Source of the DNA: Blastocatellia bacterium
GTDB lineage: Bacteria > Acidobacteriota > Blastocatellia > UBA7656 > JADIYM01
Assembly: GCA_021463145.1 (NCBI GenBank)
Contig: JAJTWZ010000004.1
Span: 1-64,000, forward strand
Direction: 5' to 3'
DNA: 64,000 nucleotides
Position numbers and translations under genes: made by a program. The stretch's first letter is position 1. Every line of letters begins with the position of its first letter. The notes under the pieces were generated by a model. The model was not told the origin of the DNA. It saw only the letters and a list, made by a program, of their open reading frames with translations, and made no database searches. Positions 27,203-35,740 of this stretch are shown here, in pieces.

Positions 27203-27222
27203 GCCAGGATCGGGCTTCCATC

Positions 27223-27579
27223 ATGGCGTTTACCTACGACATTGAACTGTTTCACCCGAGCGCGCTTCCCGGCGCCGGCGCGCGGACCGAGTCGCTCGGA
27301 ACCTGCAGGATCATCACGCGCAACGTCTTCGTCACGGTGACGGAACACAGCGGCGACGCGCATCTGGTTATTCTCGACGAGTTGACCGAGCTCGATCGTA
27401 CCCAGCCGCGCTACGTGACGGTGCACGGAAAAACTTCGTATCCGCGGCGCGTAGACCTGCCGGACAAGATCTTCGTCGAGACATCGAGCGGGCACGCACG
27501 CGCGATCGCTGGCGACCAGATCGCGAGGATCGTCCGTCAGGGAAGCGACAACCGGGGAACCGGCCGAATCTCGATCTGA
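27223..27579 (+). CDS. Hypothetical conserved-looking small protein
   Basis: A 118-residue soluble protein beginning MAFTYDIELFHPSALPGAGA, with a beta-rich body and no signal peptide, membrane helix or known motif. Its codon use and amino-acid balance fit a real gene, and it lies 20 bases after maf in the same direction. The ribosome binding site is weak. It ends convergent with ribA. Function unknown. Confidence 0.6.
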   Translation: MAFTYDIELFHPSALPGAGARTESLGTCRIITRNVFVTVTEHSGDAHLVILDELTELDRTQPRYVTVHGKTSYPRRVDLPDKIFVETSSGHARAIAGDQIARIVRQGSDNRGTGRISI

Positions 27580-27610
27580 TTCGCCGGATCGTATTCCGGG
27601 CTGGAACGCG

Positions 27611-28282
27611 TCAGAGTATGTGGCCCATCTTCTCGCGCTTGGTGCGCAGGTAGTTGGCGAACGACTCGTACGGCTGTATCTCGAGCTCGACCCGGCCGAC
27701 GACGCGCAGCCCCGCGTTCTCGAGCGCCGTCAGCTTCTGGGGATTGTTCGACATCACGACGACCTTGCAGAGTCCAAGGTCGAACAGGATCTCGGCGCAC
27801 TGCTGGTAATCGCGCTGGTCGGCGGCAAACCCGAGCGAGAGATTCGCCTCGACCGTATCCTGGCCCTGCTCCTGCAGAGCGTAGGCTCGAATCTTGTTCA
27901 AAATGCCGATGCCGCGTCCTTCCTGCTGCTGGTAGACGATGACTCCCCGGCCGGCTTCCTCGACGTGCTCGAGCGCCCGGGTAAGCTGTTGGCCGCAGTC
28001 GCACCGCAGCGAATGGAATACGTCTCCGGTCAGACACTGCGAGTGGATGCGCACCAGGGTAGGCTCGTCCAGCGTAAGGTCGCCCTTCGCGACGGCGACG
28101 AATTCCTCGTCGCTAGTCAGGCTGCGATAACCAACTATGCGGAACTCGCCGTGCTCCGTAGGAAGTTTCGCTTCGGCAATGCGCTCCACGGTCAGAGGGC
28201 CGCGTGAGGGCCGGCAATCGGGTTCGGGAGCCGCGCTGGCCCGGCATCCGGTCGTGATCGGTTCTGTCTCGTCCGTTTTCAT
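27611..28282 (-). CDS. ribA: GTP cyclohydrolase II
   Basis: Opens GTP to start riboflavin synthesis. The 223-residue enzyme has the zinc ligands C83, C94 and C96 in [20 protein letters not shown] and the GTP site [20 protein letters not shown]. It is the stand-alone form, without the ribB domain that many bacteria fuse to it, so dihydroxybutanone-phosphate synthase must be elsewhere. The first 30 residues are Pro- and Cys-containing and poorly conserved; a later start is possible. Divergent from the FHA-GGDEF gene. Confidence 0.95.
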   Translation of the reverse strand: MKTDETEPITTGCRASAAPEPDCRPSRGPLTVERIAEAKLPTEHGEFRIVGYRSLTSDEEFVAVAKGDLTLDEPTLVRIHSQCLTGDVFHSLRCDCGQQLTRALEHVEEAGRGVIVYQQQEGRGIGILNKIRAYALQEQGQDTVEANLSLGFAADQRDYQQCAEILFDLGLCKVVVMSNNPQKLTALENAGLRVVGRVELEIQPYESFANYLRTKREKMGHIL

Positions 28283-28335
28283 GAGAAGGCCACAAATCCT
28301 AGTTGCCGCGAGACTTGTGCGTCAAGCAGGCTCTA

Positions 28336-28365
28336 TTGCCCGTCCGGCGACTGCCAGTTTATGAT
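28336..28365 (+). promoter_or_regulatory. Candidate sigma-70 promoter of the FHA-GGDEF gene
   Basis: TTGCCC (28336-28341), 18-base spacer, TATGAT (28360-28365). The transcript would begin near 28372, just before the ribosome binding site CTGGAG of the TTG start at 28390. Confidence 0.45.
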
Positions 28366-28389
28366 ACGCCTGATCCTGGAGACGCCATC

Positions 28390-29376
28390 TTGGACGATAA
28401 CCAAACCGTCAAGCTCAACAACGTTGGGTCCGGTTCGAACACCACAAAACGGCCAACGCTGATCGTTCTGCAGGGCGAGAGTCTCGGCTCGTCCATTCCG
28501 CTTGGCGCGCAGATGTTCACGATCGGGCGCGGATCGGATTGCGAACTCCGGATCGACGACAACCTCGCGTCGAGAGCCCACGCCCGGCTCGAGTCCGCTG
28601 CCGGCGGGCAACTCTACTGCATCGTGGACCTCGGCTCGACGAACGGAACTTTCGTCAACGGTCAGGTCGTGGAAGATCCCTACGTCCTGCGGGACGGGGA
28701 CAAGATTCGCGTCGGCCGGCACGTGTTCAAGTTCGCATTGCTGGACGATGACGAGTCGGAGTTCCAGGACCGTATCCAGCAGATGATCATCCGTGACGAT
28801 CTTACGAACCTCCTTACTCAGCGGAGCTTCGTCGTCGAGCTCGAGCGTCAACTCGCGCGGCGACGCGACCAGGTCGATTGTGGCCAGATATCGATCCTCA
28901 TGATGGACCTCGACCACTTCAAGACGGTCAACGACACTTACGGTCACGTCGTAGGGAGCCAGTCGATCAAGCAGGTCGGCGAGATCATCGAGGCCAGCTT
29001 GCGCAAGTCGGACGTTGCGGCGCGGTACGGAGGCGAAGAGTACGTTGCGTACCTCACCGACATTCCGACATCCAGCGCGATGCTCATCGCGGAGCGCATT
29101 CGAGAGGCAATTGGCCGCCACGAGATAAGCGTCTCGCGCAAAGGCTCGACTGTGCGGCTCTCGGTCACGATCAGCATCGGAATCTCGACGTTTCCGATCC
29201 ACGGTACCGACCCGATAGATCTGATCGAAAAGGCGGATCTCGCGCTCTACCGCGCGAAACAGACCGGTCGCAATCGAGTCGTCGAGTACGACCCTCAGCG
29301 CGACCGCTTCGACGAGGAAGGCTACCGGCGACTCGAGTTGCGCTCGCTGATCCACGACGGCGATCCAACGAGCTGA
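28390..29376 (+). CDS. FHA-GGDEF diguanylate cyclase
   Basis: A 328-residue cytoplasmic protein. The TTG at 28390 with GGAG 8 bases before it is chosen; upstream codons read as noncoding. An FHA domain (about 20-105: GRGSDCELRI, SRAHARLE, DLGSTNGTFVNG) binds phosphothreonine partners. A GGDEF domain (about 130-295) makes c-di-GMP; its active loop is RYGGEEY, an accepted variant, preceded by RKSD, an inhibitory I-site. DLDHFKTVNDTYGH is the metal-binding stretch. FHA fusion suggests control by a Ser/Thr kinase. It is just upstream of the pilus-like operon, which such signals often regulate. Confidence 0.93.
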   Translation: MDDNQTVKLNNVGSGSNTTKRPTLIVLQGESLGSSIPLGAQMFTIGRGSDCELRIDDNLASRAHARLESAAGGQLYCIVDLGSTNGTFVNGQVVEDPYVLRDGDKIRVGRHVFKFALLDDDESEFQDRIQQMIIRDDLTNLLTQRSFVVELERQLARRRDQVDCGQISILMMDLDHFKTVNDTYGHVVGSQSIKQVGEIIEASLRKSDVAARYGGEEYVAYLTDIPTSSAMLIAERIREAIGRHEISVSRKGSTVRLSVTISIGISTFPIHGTDPIDLIEKADLALYRAKQTGRNRVVEYDPQRDRFDEEGYRRLELRSLIHDGDPTS

Positions 29377-29611
29377 TCGGTTCCAGCGATGACATCGCGT
29401 GTTCGGACCGTATGTAAGGCGGCCGTGACCTGCCGTTTGACGGAGGAGCCTGGATTGCCCGTCAACACGAGCCGTCATCGCTTAGAGGCTGCCTCCCATT
29501 CGCTCACTGGAACTTCGAGCGAAGCCTGGCGTTTCAGCCACGGGTTTGCGGCGGCACGGACCGCGGCAACCTAGTCACGTCCTCGCAGGCCGGTGTATTG
29601 TCAGAGTTTGC

Positions 29612-30244
29612 ATGCGAATTGACCTGAATCTCTCGAGCGATCCTTTTCGCAACCGCACCGTGTTCTGGCTCGTCGTCAGCGGAGGGTACCTGCTGGTGCT
29701 GGTCACGCTCGTGATCGCTCTCGCCCGTGCCGGCGCTGTCGGTGCCGATACCGTCGCGTTCTCGGATGAGGCGGCCAAACAGGCCGAATCGATCGCCGGC
29801 CTCGAGTTGCGAATTGCCGAGATGAAGGCCGCCGAAGGCAGTTCCCAGTTCACGGACGCCGACCGGCGGGCGCTTGACGAGGCACGGACACTGCTCGAGA
29901 GGAAGTCGGTCAGCTGGTCGCGACTGCTCGGCGACCTGGAGCCATTCGTTCCGGAGCGGGCGAAGCTCACTGGAATCGAGATTGTCGGATTCGAGGGGTC
30001 CGGGTCCTCGCTTGTCGTCCAGCTCAGGATCTCTGGAACGGGACGCGACCTCGACCAGATGACTACGTTTCTGGCTCGGCTTGACGGCTCCGGCGGGCGA
30101 TTCGACTCTGACCCGGTCGAGAATGGCCCGCTTTCGGACAACAGCGAATTCGGCTTCGTAATCGATGTGCGATACCGGCCGTCGATCGCTGCGGACGAGA
30201 CCGGGATTGCGAGCGGCGCGACTGGGGCGACAGCGAATGGCTGA
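29612..30244 (+). CDS. PilN-like type IV pilus/type II secretion assembly protein
   Basis: A 210-residue inner-membrane protein that starts MRIDLNLSSDPFRNRTVFWL, the typical N-terminal hook (I-N-L) and helix (about 17-38) of PilN/GspL-type proteins. A coiled-coil stretch (about 55-110) and a ferredoxin-like periplasmic domain (about 115-195, VVQLRISGTGRDLDQMTTFL) follow. It would join a PilO-like partner on the periplasmic side. The ATG at 29612 is chosen over ORF starts upstream because the N-terminal motif begins there. Its end overlaps the next gene by 8 bases. No pilM is upstream in the window. Confidence 0.82.
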   Translation: MRIDLNLSSDPFRNRTVFWLVVSGGYLLVLVTLVIALARAGAVGADTVAFSDEAAKQAESIAGLELRIAEMKAAEGSSQFTDADRRALDEARTLLERKSVSWSRLLGDLEPFVPERAKLTGIEIVGFEGSGSSLVVQLRISGTGRDLDQMTTFLARLDGSGGRFDSDPVENGPLSDNSEFGFVIDVRYRPSIAADETGIASGATGATANG

Positions 30245-31046
30245 GCATCACAATGGTCATCCGGCGACGGCGCCGCAATCGCCTGCGGCCTCGTTGGCCA
30301 GGCTGCGATCGCTTGCGCGTTCGGGCTTCGACGTCAGGACGTTTCTACGAAGCATTTCCCTGGTCGAAGTGGCGGCGATGATGGGTCTCGTCGGTCTCGC
30401 AGCAGTCGTAGTCGTCATTTACTTTGCGTGGATTCTTCCGGATCAGGTGCGCCGCCTGCAATTGTCCAACGAGGTTGCGGCCAACAGGGTGAAGATCGAG
30501 GAGTTGAGCAAACAGGCCGGCGATCCGGCGTCCTTGACGGCGGCATACCAGCAGGTTCACGAGAGCCTCGACGCCTTCCGCGGACAGACGCTGCAGCCGA
30601 GGACTGCCGGACGGCTGCAGATAATCAACCTCGTCAACGACCTGACTCGCGAGACGCGCGTCAAGCTCGATGGGCCGATAGTCTTCGAGACCAGGAATCT
30701 CGCGAATGACCTGGACGAGAATGACTCCGGCCGCAGGACACGCGATTCCGAGGACGAAGTCCGCAGCTATCCTTCGCTGAGCATGGCCTTGACGATATCC
30801 GGCACGTATCCGCAGATCCGTTCATTCCTCGCCAGGTTCGAAACTGGCCGTCAGTTTGCGGTCATCGAATCGGTAGCCATCTCTACCAATGACGAAAGCG
30901 CCAGGGATGGTTCGAGCGGTCGCCGGGGCGACGACGGCGATTCCGGAGCGATTACTCTGGATGTAACGATGACTGCGTACTTTCAACCCGATGCGCCGGC
31001 TGTAAGCGGGCTGCGTCAGGTTCTCGATACCGGTGGAGCACGATAG
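30237..31046 (+). CDS. PilO-like assembly protein
   Basis: A 269-residue protein with a cytoplasmic N-terminus of about 45 residues, one membrane helix (about 48-68, MMGLVGLAAVVVVIYFAW), a coiled coil (about 75-105) and a periplasmic alpha/beta domain with SMALTISGTYPQIRSFLARF, typical for PilO. The long N-terminal cytoplasmic region and the acidic insertion at about 220 are unusual. Its start overlaps the PilN-like gene (8 bases); the next gene follows after 3 bases. It probably forms heterodimers with the PilN-like protein. Confidence 0.78.
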   Translation: MAEHHNGHPATAPQSPAASLARLRSLARSGFDVRTFLRSISLVEVAAMMGLVGLAAVVVVIYFAWILPDQVRRLQLSNEVAANRVKIEELSKQAGDPASLTAAYQQVHESLDAFRGQTLQPRTAGRLQIINLVNDLTRETRVKLDGPIVFETRNLANDLDENDSGRRTRDSEDEVRSYPSLSMALTISGTYPQIRSFLARFETGRQFAVIESVAISTNDESARDGSSGRRGDDGDSGAITLDVTMTAYFQPDAPAVSGLRQVLDTGGAR

Positions 31047-31049
31047 AAA

Positions 31050-31931
31050 ATGGCAACGGCAGCAGCCGCCAATCCCAAACCCCCCATGTCGTCCGATCGC
31101 AAGAAGCAGATCGCGCTCGGCTCGCTGCTGGTGGTGCTGCTCGTTGTTGTGGGGTGGAATTATTTCGGGCCTGCATCGAAGACGCCTCCACCTGCGCCGA
31201 AGCCGAATGACGGCCGGGTAAGGAATTCGGATCTTCAGGGAGGTGCGAGCCAGGCCGCAGCGGCGCCAGCGGTTGCCGCCGGTTCCAGGGAGACGTTCGG
31301 GCCGCTCGAGGTGCTGCCGACGCTTGGACTGTTTACCGGCGAGTTGGCTGCGTCGCGAAACGTCTTCGACTACCCGAAGCCGCCGCCACCCAGGCCGGAG
31401 CCTCGGCCGCCGACCGTGACGGAGCCGCCACCGACGATCAACATCGGAAGCATCTCGCCGGGGGGCGCCATCGCCGGCTCCTCGAGACCCGTGCAGGTCG
31501 CCGTGACCGGCCGATACTTCCCGACGGATGCAGTTGTGATGGTCAACGGCAATCGCGTGGCAACGCAGCGGCAGTCCGAGACTTCGCTTCGAATCACACT
31601 CACGGGGCGTGACCTGGCTTCGCCCGGTGCAGTAAGGATCAAGGTCGTGTCGGCATCGCAGCCGGACCGGCTGTGGTCGCGCGAGCTTCCGTTCACGCTT
31701 CAACCGTCTCCCGAGCCCAACGAGTCTTTCATTTACACGGGCAGGATCGGGAATCAGGCGGTGATCGGCTTCAAGGATGGCAAGCGGCCAAAGGTCGTCA
31801 GCGTCGGCGATTCCCTGAACGGCGCCGTGCTCTGGAAGATCGTCGCAATCAACGACCGGCAGGTCGAAATGCTCGACACGCGTAACGACATTCGAAAAGC
31901 GATCAGTCTGACGCCGAAGTCGCATTCCTGA
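31050..31931 (+). CDS. PilP/GspC-like proline-rich membrane protein
   Basis: A 293-residue protein with one N-terminal membrane helix (about 23-41), a Pro-rich linker (about 42-135, runs of PPPAPKP and PPPPRPEPRPP), an Ig/TIG-like domain (about 138-225, ITGRDL... with VMVNGNRVATQR strands) and a small C-terminal beta domain (about 232-285: GRIGNQAVIGFKDGKRPKVV). The last domain resembles the homology region of PilP/GspC, which contacts the secretin. The added TIG-like domain is unusual. Member of the operon from 29612 to 32929. Confidence 0.65.
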   Translation: MATAAAANPKPPMSSDRKKQIALGSLLVVLLVVVGWNYFGPASKTPPPAPKPNDGRVRNSDLQGGASQAAAAPAVAAGSRETFGPLEVLPTLGLFTGELAASRNVFDYPKPPPPRPEPRPPTVTEPPPTINIGSISPGGAIAGSSRPVQVAVTGRYFPTDAVVMVNGNRVATQRQSETSLRITLTGRDLASPGAVRIKVVSASQPDRLWSRELPFTLQPSPEPNESFIYTGRIGNQAVIGFKDGKRPKVVSVGDSLNGAVLWKIVAINDRQVEMLDTRNDIRKAISLTPKSHS

Positions 31932-31945
31932 CGGAGGACCTCTGC

Positions 31946-32929
31946 GTGGAGCCAATCGATCGACGGCGGCGGCGGCGAAACGAGCGAGGTTACGCTCTTC
32001 TTGGAGTCATTATCGCGATGACCGTACTTGCGGTGGGCATGGCGGTGGCCATTCCGGACGCGAAGGTGCAGGCGCGCCGCCAGCTCGAGATTGAAATGAT
32101 GTATCGCGGCGAACAGATGGCGGAGGCCATCGCGCGATACTACTCCGGCGGTGGCAAGGTGCCGCCCGCGGGTCTCATCGTAAAGTCGCCTCCGCCGCCT
32201 TACGGATACCTCACAGAGCTTCGCAAGCTGCGTGATGGCATCACGATCGGTACGCAGCAGGTCTACCTGGCCCGCGCCAGCGCGTACATCGACCCGCTCA
32301 CGGGAGACGAATGGGAGCCTATACGCATCGGCGACCCACGGCTGCGCAAGTTCTTCCGCGCGTGGGTACAGGCGACGGGCCGGCAACTGCCGCCTATCTA
32401 TGCGTCCTACATGGGCGGAAACGCCATCGTCGACACGACTACTAAGCCAGCCGACGGTCAACCGGGCGCCGACGACGCCGACGACGACGAGGACGAGGAT
32501 CTCGACGAGGACGGAGACCTCGACGAAGACGACGAGGAAGACGAGGAAGACGAAGAAGAGGATGGGGCTCGCCTGGGCCCCACGTCGGGCTCGCCCTTTG
32601 TCACTGTCGCCTACCAGGAAGATGGCCCGCGCGTGCTGGAGCCGACGCGGCGTCCCGCGGAGTCTGTCTTCGGCAACACTCGCAGCACCGGGCCGATCAT
32701 TGGCGTCGTGAGCAAGGCGCGTGGATCGTCCGTTCGTACCAGGTTCGGAATGGGCAAGTATGAAGAGATGATCTTCATCTACATTCCGCCGTTGCCGCAG
32801 GGGCCGCCGGGCGCTCAGACCGGAGCTCCGGCCCAGGGCGGCGGAGACGGTGCGCCGCAGACGGGCGGTGCGGACAATGACGGCGACGGCATTCCCGACA
32901 ATCTGGAGCAGACGCCTCCGAAGCCGTGA
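31946..32929 (+). CDS. Type IV prepilin-like protein with acidic insert
   Basis: A 327-residue protein starting at GTG 31946, with GGAGG 8 bases upstream. A basic leader (MEPIDRRRRRRNERG) ends in Gly, followed by YALLGVIIAMTVLAVGMAVA, the prepilin hydrophobic helix. The usual F1 is Y and Glu5 is G, so it is a pseudopilin-like or minor component. A run of Asp and Glu (about residues 173-203) and a C-terminal DNDGDGIPDNLE resembling a calcium-binding thrombospondin-type repeat suggest calcium stabilisation. It ends the operon. Confidence 0.75.
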   Translation: MEPIDRRRRRRNERGYALLGVIIAMTVLAVGMAVAIPDAKVQARRQLEIEMMYRGEQMAEAIARYYSGGGKVPPAGLIVKSPPPPYGYLTELRKLRDGITIGTQQVYLARASAYIDPLTGDEWEPIRIGDPRLRKFFRAWVQATGRQLPPIYASYMGGNAIVDTTTKPADGQPGADDADDDEDEDLDEDGDLDEDDEEDEEDEEEDGARLGPTSGSPFVTVAYQEDGPRVLEPTRRPAESVFGNTRSTGPIIGVVSKARGSSVRTRFGMGKYEEMIFIYIPPLPQGPPGAQTGAPAQGGGDGAPQTGGADNDGDGIPDNLEQTPPKP

Positions 32930-32986
32930 TCGCGCCGGTCGGCTGCTCGTATTCGTTCCCGGCTTCCGCTATGCTCGGCGATTCGG

Positions 32987-33760
32987 ATGATCGACCTGCA
33001 TTCCCACGTTCTGTACGGCATCGACGACGGCGCCGAGACCTTCGAAGACTCGGTCGCCATGTGCGAGCTCGCGGCTGCCGACGGAACCGAGGTGATGGTC
33101 GCCACGCCCCATCGTTTCGATGGTATCCACGAGAATCATCCAATAGAACTGCTTCGGGAGAGGCTGGGTCTGATACAGGAAGCGGTCGGCGACCGGATTC
33201 GTCTCGTCCTGGGCTGCGAACTGCATTTCACGCACGCGGTTGTCGAGCAGCTCTGCACGACCAAAGAGGGTTGGGGAATCAATGACGGTCCGTACGTGCT
33301 GCTGGAGTTTCCGCCATTCTCGATTCCACACGGCTGCGAGAACGCGATCTATCGAATTACGTCGGCTGGGTTCAGGCCGCTCATCGCGCACCCGGAACGT
33401 AACCGCACGGTGCAGGAGAGGCCGGAATTCTTCTTCAATCTCGCCGAACTGGGTCTGTTTTCGCAGGTGGATTCCGCAAGTCTCTTCGGGCGCTTTGGAA
33501 AGGACGCCGAAGCGACGGCCAGGACCCTGCTCAGGAACAACCTGGTTCACGCGATCAGCAGCGACACTCATTCGCCGCGCCGCCGCCGTCCCGGCCTTTC
33601 AAGGGCTTTTGCCGCGGCCAGGGACATCGTGGGCGACGAGCACGCCCGTGCGCTCGTGTACGACAATCCGAAGGCTGTAGTCGACGGCCTTCCGCTGCCG
33701 TACGTTCCGGAAGCCACATCGCCGAAAACTAAGCGATCCCGCTGGTTTTTCTTCCAGTAA
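32987..33760 (+). CDS. CpsB/CapC-type PHP tyrosine phosphatase
   Basis: Manganese-dependent PHP-fold phosphatase that dephosphorylates the tyrosine kinase controlling polysaccharide polymerisation. The 257-residue protein begins MIDLHSHVLYGIDDGAETFE (D3, H5 and H7 region), then VMVATPHRF, the mid segment GCELHF and the metal ligand HPERN, and ends with AISSDTHSPRRR. The cognate tyrosine kinase is not in the window. It precedes a DegT aminotransferase and a sugar nucleotidyltransferase, suggesting an exopolysaccharide locus. ATG at 32987 has no strong ribosome binding site. Confidence 0.9.
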   Translation: MIDLHSHVLYGIDDGAETFEDSVAMCELAAADGTEVMVATPHRFDGIHENHPIELLRERLGLIQEAVGDRIRLVLGCELHFTHAVVEQLCTTKEGWGINDGPYVLLEFPPFSIPHGCENAIYRITSAGFRPLIAHPERNRTVQERPEFFFNLAELGLFSQVDSASLFGRFGKDAEATARTLLRNNLVHAISSDTHSPRRRRPGLSRAFAAARDIVGDEHARALVYDNPKAVVDGLPLPYVPEATSPKTKRSRWFFFQ

Positions 33761-33764
33761 CGAA

Positions 33765-34922
33765 ATGGAATCGAAAACTTCAGATACCCGCGTCGATGCC
33801 GGTCCCGTCCCGCTGCTGGACCTGAAGCCGACGTTTGCCGCGATGCGCGCGGAGGTGCTCGAGGCCGTGACGCGCGTCTTCGACAGCCAGCACTTCATCC
33901 TGGGGCCGGAGGGTACGGCCTTCGAGCGAGAGATCGCTTCCTACGTTGGCGCCGAGTATGCAGTGGGGTGCGCGAGCGGGTCTGACGCGCTGCTACTGGC
34001 CTTCATGGCGCTCGACATCAAGAGCGGCGACGAGGTCGTCACATCGCCATTCACATTTTTCGCGACTGGCGGTTCCATTGCCCGGCTTGGCGCGAAACCG
34101 GTGTTCGTCGATATCGAGGCCGGCACTTTCAACATCGACGCGTCGCTCATCGAGCCGAAGATATCGTGGCGTACTCGCGCGATCTGCCCGGTACATCTCT
34201 ACGGACAGACGGCCGATATGGCGGCAATTCGCGAAGTCGCCGACCTGCACGGCGTGCCGATAGTCGAGGATTCGGCCCAGGCGATCGGCGCTGAATTCGA
34301 GGGCCGTCGCACCGGAGTCCTCGGCCACATGGCCTGCTTCTCCTTCTATCCGACCAAGAACCTTGGCGGAGCCGGCGACGGTGGCATGATCACGACCGAC
34401 GACGTCGAGCTCGCCGAAAAGCTCAGGATCCTGCGCGACCACGGACAGCGGCCGAAATACACATACAGGATGATCGGACTCAACTCGCGGCTCGACGAGC
34501 TGCAGGCAGCGGTGCTCCGAATCAAACTTCGATATCTGGAAGCCTGGCACGCGCGCCGCGCCGACATCGCCGCGCGATACGTCGCGCTTTTCGAGTCGGC
34601 CGGCCTCCTGGGAGAGTTGACGCCGCCACCCACGAGCCCGAACCGGCGGCACGTCTACAACCAGTTCATCGTTCGCGTCGCAGGCGGCCACCGCGATGCG
34701 CTACGCGATCACCTGCGCGAGCGCGGCGTCGGAACGGAGATCTACTACCCGGTCCCCCTGCACCTGCAGGACTGTTTCCGCAGCCTTGGTCACTCGGCTG
34801 GTGACTTCCCGGAGTCGGAACGAGCGGCGAAAGAGACGCTCGCCCTTCCAATCTTCACAGAGCTGACCCCGAGTCAGCAGGAAGCCGTCGTCGACCGAAT
34901 TGCCGAGTTCTACAAGGCTTGA
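33765..34922 (+). CDS. DegT/DnrJ/EryC1/StrS sugar aminotransferase
   Basis: PLP enzyme that aminates nucleotide-linked keto sugars. The 385-residue protein shows GCASGSDALLLA (about 68-79), the Asp/Gln site VPIVEDSAQAIGA and the PLP lysine K198 in FSFYPTKNLGG. Members of this family make amino sugars for surface polysaccharides or antibiotic sugars. It lies 4 bases after the phosphatase gene and 37 bases before the nucleotidyltransferase. Substrate not determinable. Confidence 0.93.
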   Translation: MESKTSDTRVDAGPVPLLDLKPTFAAMRAEVLEAVTRVFDSQHFILGPEGTAFEREIASYVGAEYAVGCASGSDALLLAFMALDIKSGDEVVTSPFTFFATGGSIARLGAKPVFVDIEAGTFNIDASLIEPKISWRTRAICPVHLYGQTADMAAIREVADLHGVPIVEDSAQAIGAEFEGRRTGVLGHMACFSFYPTKNLGGAGDGGMITTDDVELAEKLRILRDHGQRPKYTYRMIGLNSRLDELQAAVLRIKLRYLEAWHARRADIAARYVALFESAGLLGELTPPPTSPNRRHVYNQFIVRVAGGHRDALRDHLRERGVGTEIYYPVPLHLQDCFRSLGHSAGDFPESERAAKETLALPIFTELTPSQQEAVVDRIAEFYKA

Positions 34923-34959
34923 GTTCTTCTAAAATATTAATACTGAAGGAGTTGTTATC

Positions 34960-35709
34960 GTGAAAGGCGTGATTCTCGCGGGCGGACTTGGAACTCGAAT
35001 GCATCCGCTTACGCGGGTAACGAACAAGCACCTGTTGCCGGTTTACGACCGGCCAATGATCTATTTCCCGCTCGAAGCGCTGGTGGCTGCCGGAATCAAG
35101 GACATTCTCATCGTCACTGGCGGGTCGAATTCCGGCGACTTCCTCAAGTTGCTCAGGAACGGTAAAGAGTTCGGGCTGAAGCACTTGAACTACACCTACC
35201 AGGAAGGCGAGGGTGGAATCGCCGACGCACTGTCGCTGGCGGAGTACTTCGCGGACGGCGAACCGATATGTGTAGTGCTCGGCGACAACATTTTCGAGAA
35301 CGGGATCGGACCTGCAGTTCACGGCTATCCCGGTAGTGGCGCCCGGGTTCTGCTCGCGAGAGTCGACGATCCCGAGCGCTTCGGCGTTCCCGAAATTTCC
35401 GGAGACAGGATCGTCCGTATCGACGAGAAGCCGAAAGATCCGAAGAGTACCTACGCGGTGACGGGAGTGTACGTCTACGACCATCGGGTTTTCGAGATCA
35501 TCAAGGGACTTGAACCGTCGGCGCGAGGCGAGTTGGAGATCACGGACGTCAACAATCGATACATCGGCTGGGATGCGCTTACTTACGGCGCCGTCGACGG
35601 GTGGTGGACCGACGCGGGAACGTTCGAGAGTCTGGCCCGTGCTTCCAACCTCGTTCGAGACAAGAGGTTGGCCGAGTTGGAACAGGACGCAAGCGCCCAT
35701 TCGGGCTAA
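34960..35709 (+). CDS. Sugar-phosphate nucleotidyltransferase (RmlA-like)
   Basis: A 249-residue nucleotidyltransferase with the signature KGVILAGGLGTRMHPLTRVT (residues 2-21), the lysine of NKHLLPVYDRPM and GDNIF. It is shorter than typical RmlA (about 290), lacking much of the C-terminal extension, so the activated sugar (glucose for dTDP, or another) is open. The GTG start has AAGGAG 8 bases before it. It closes the polysaccharide group begun by the CpsB phosphatase. Confidence 0.88.
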   Translation: MKGVILAGGLGTRMHPLTRVTNKHLLPVYDRPMIYFPLEALVAAGIKDILIVTGGSNSGDFLKLLRNGKEFGLKHLNYTYQEGEGGIADALSLAEYFADGEPICVVLGDNIFENGIGPAVHGYPGSGARVLLARVDDPERFGVPEISGDRIVRIDEKPKDPKSTYAVTGVYVYDHRVFEIIKGLEPSARGELEITDVNNRYIGWDALTYGAVDGWWTDAGTFESLARASNLVRDKRLAELEQDASAHSG

Positions 35710-35740
35710 AGTCTTGCATCCAAAGCGCCGATGAGTCCGG

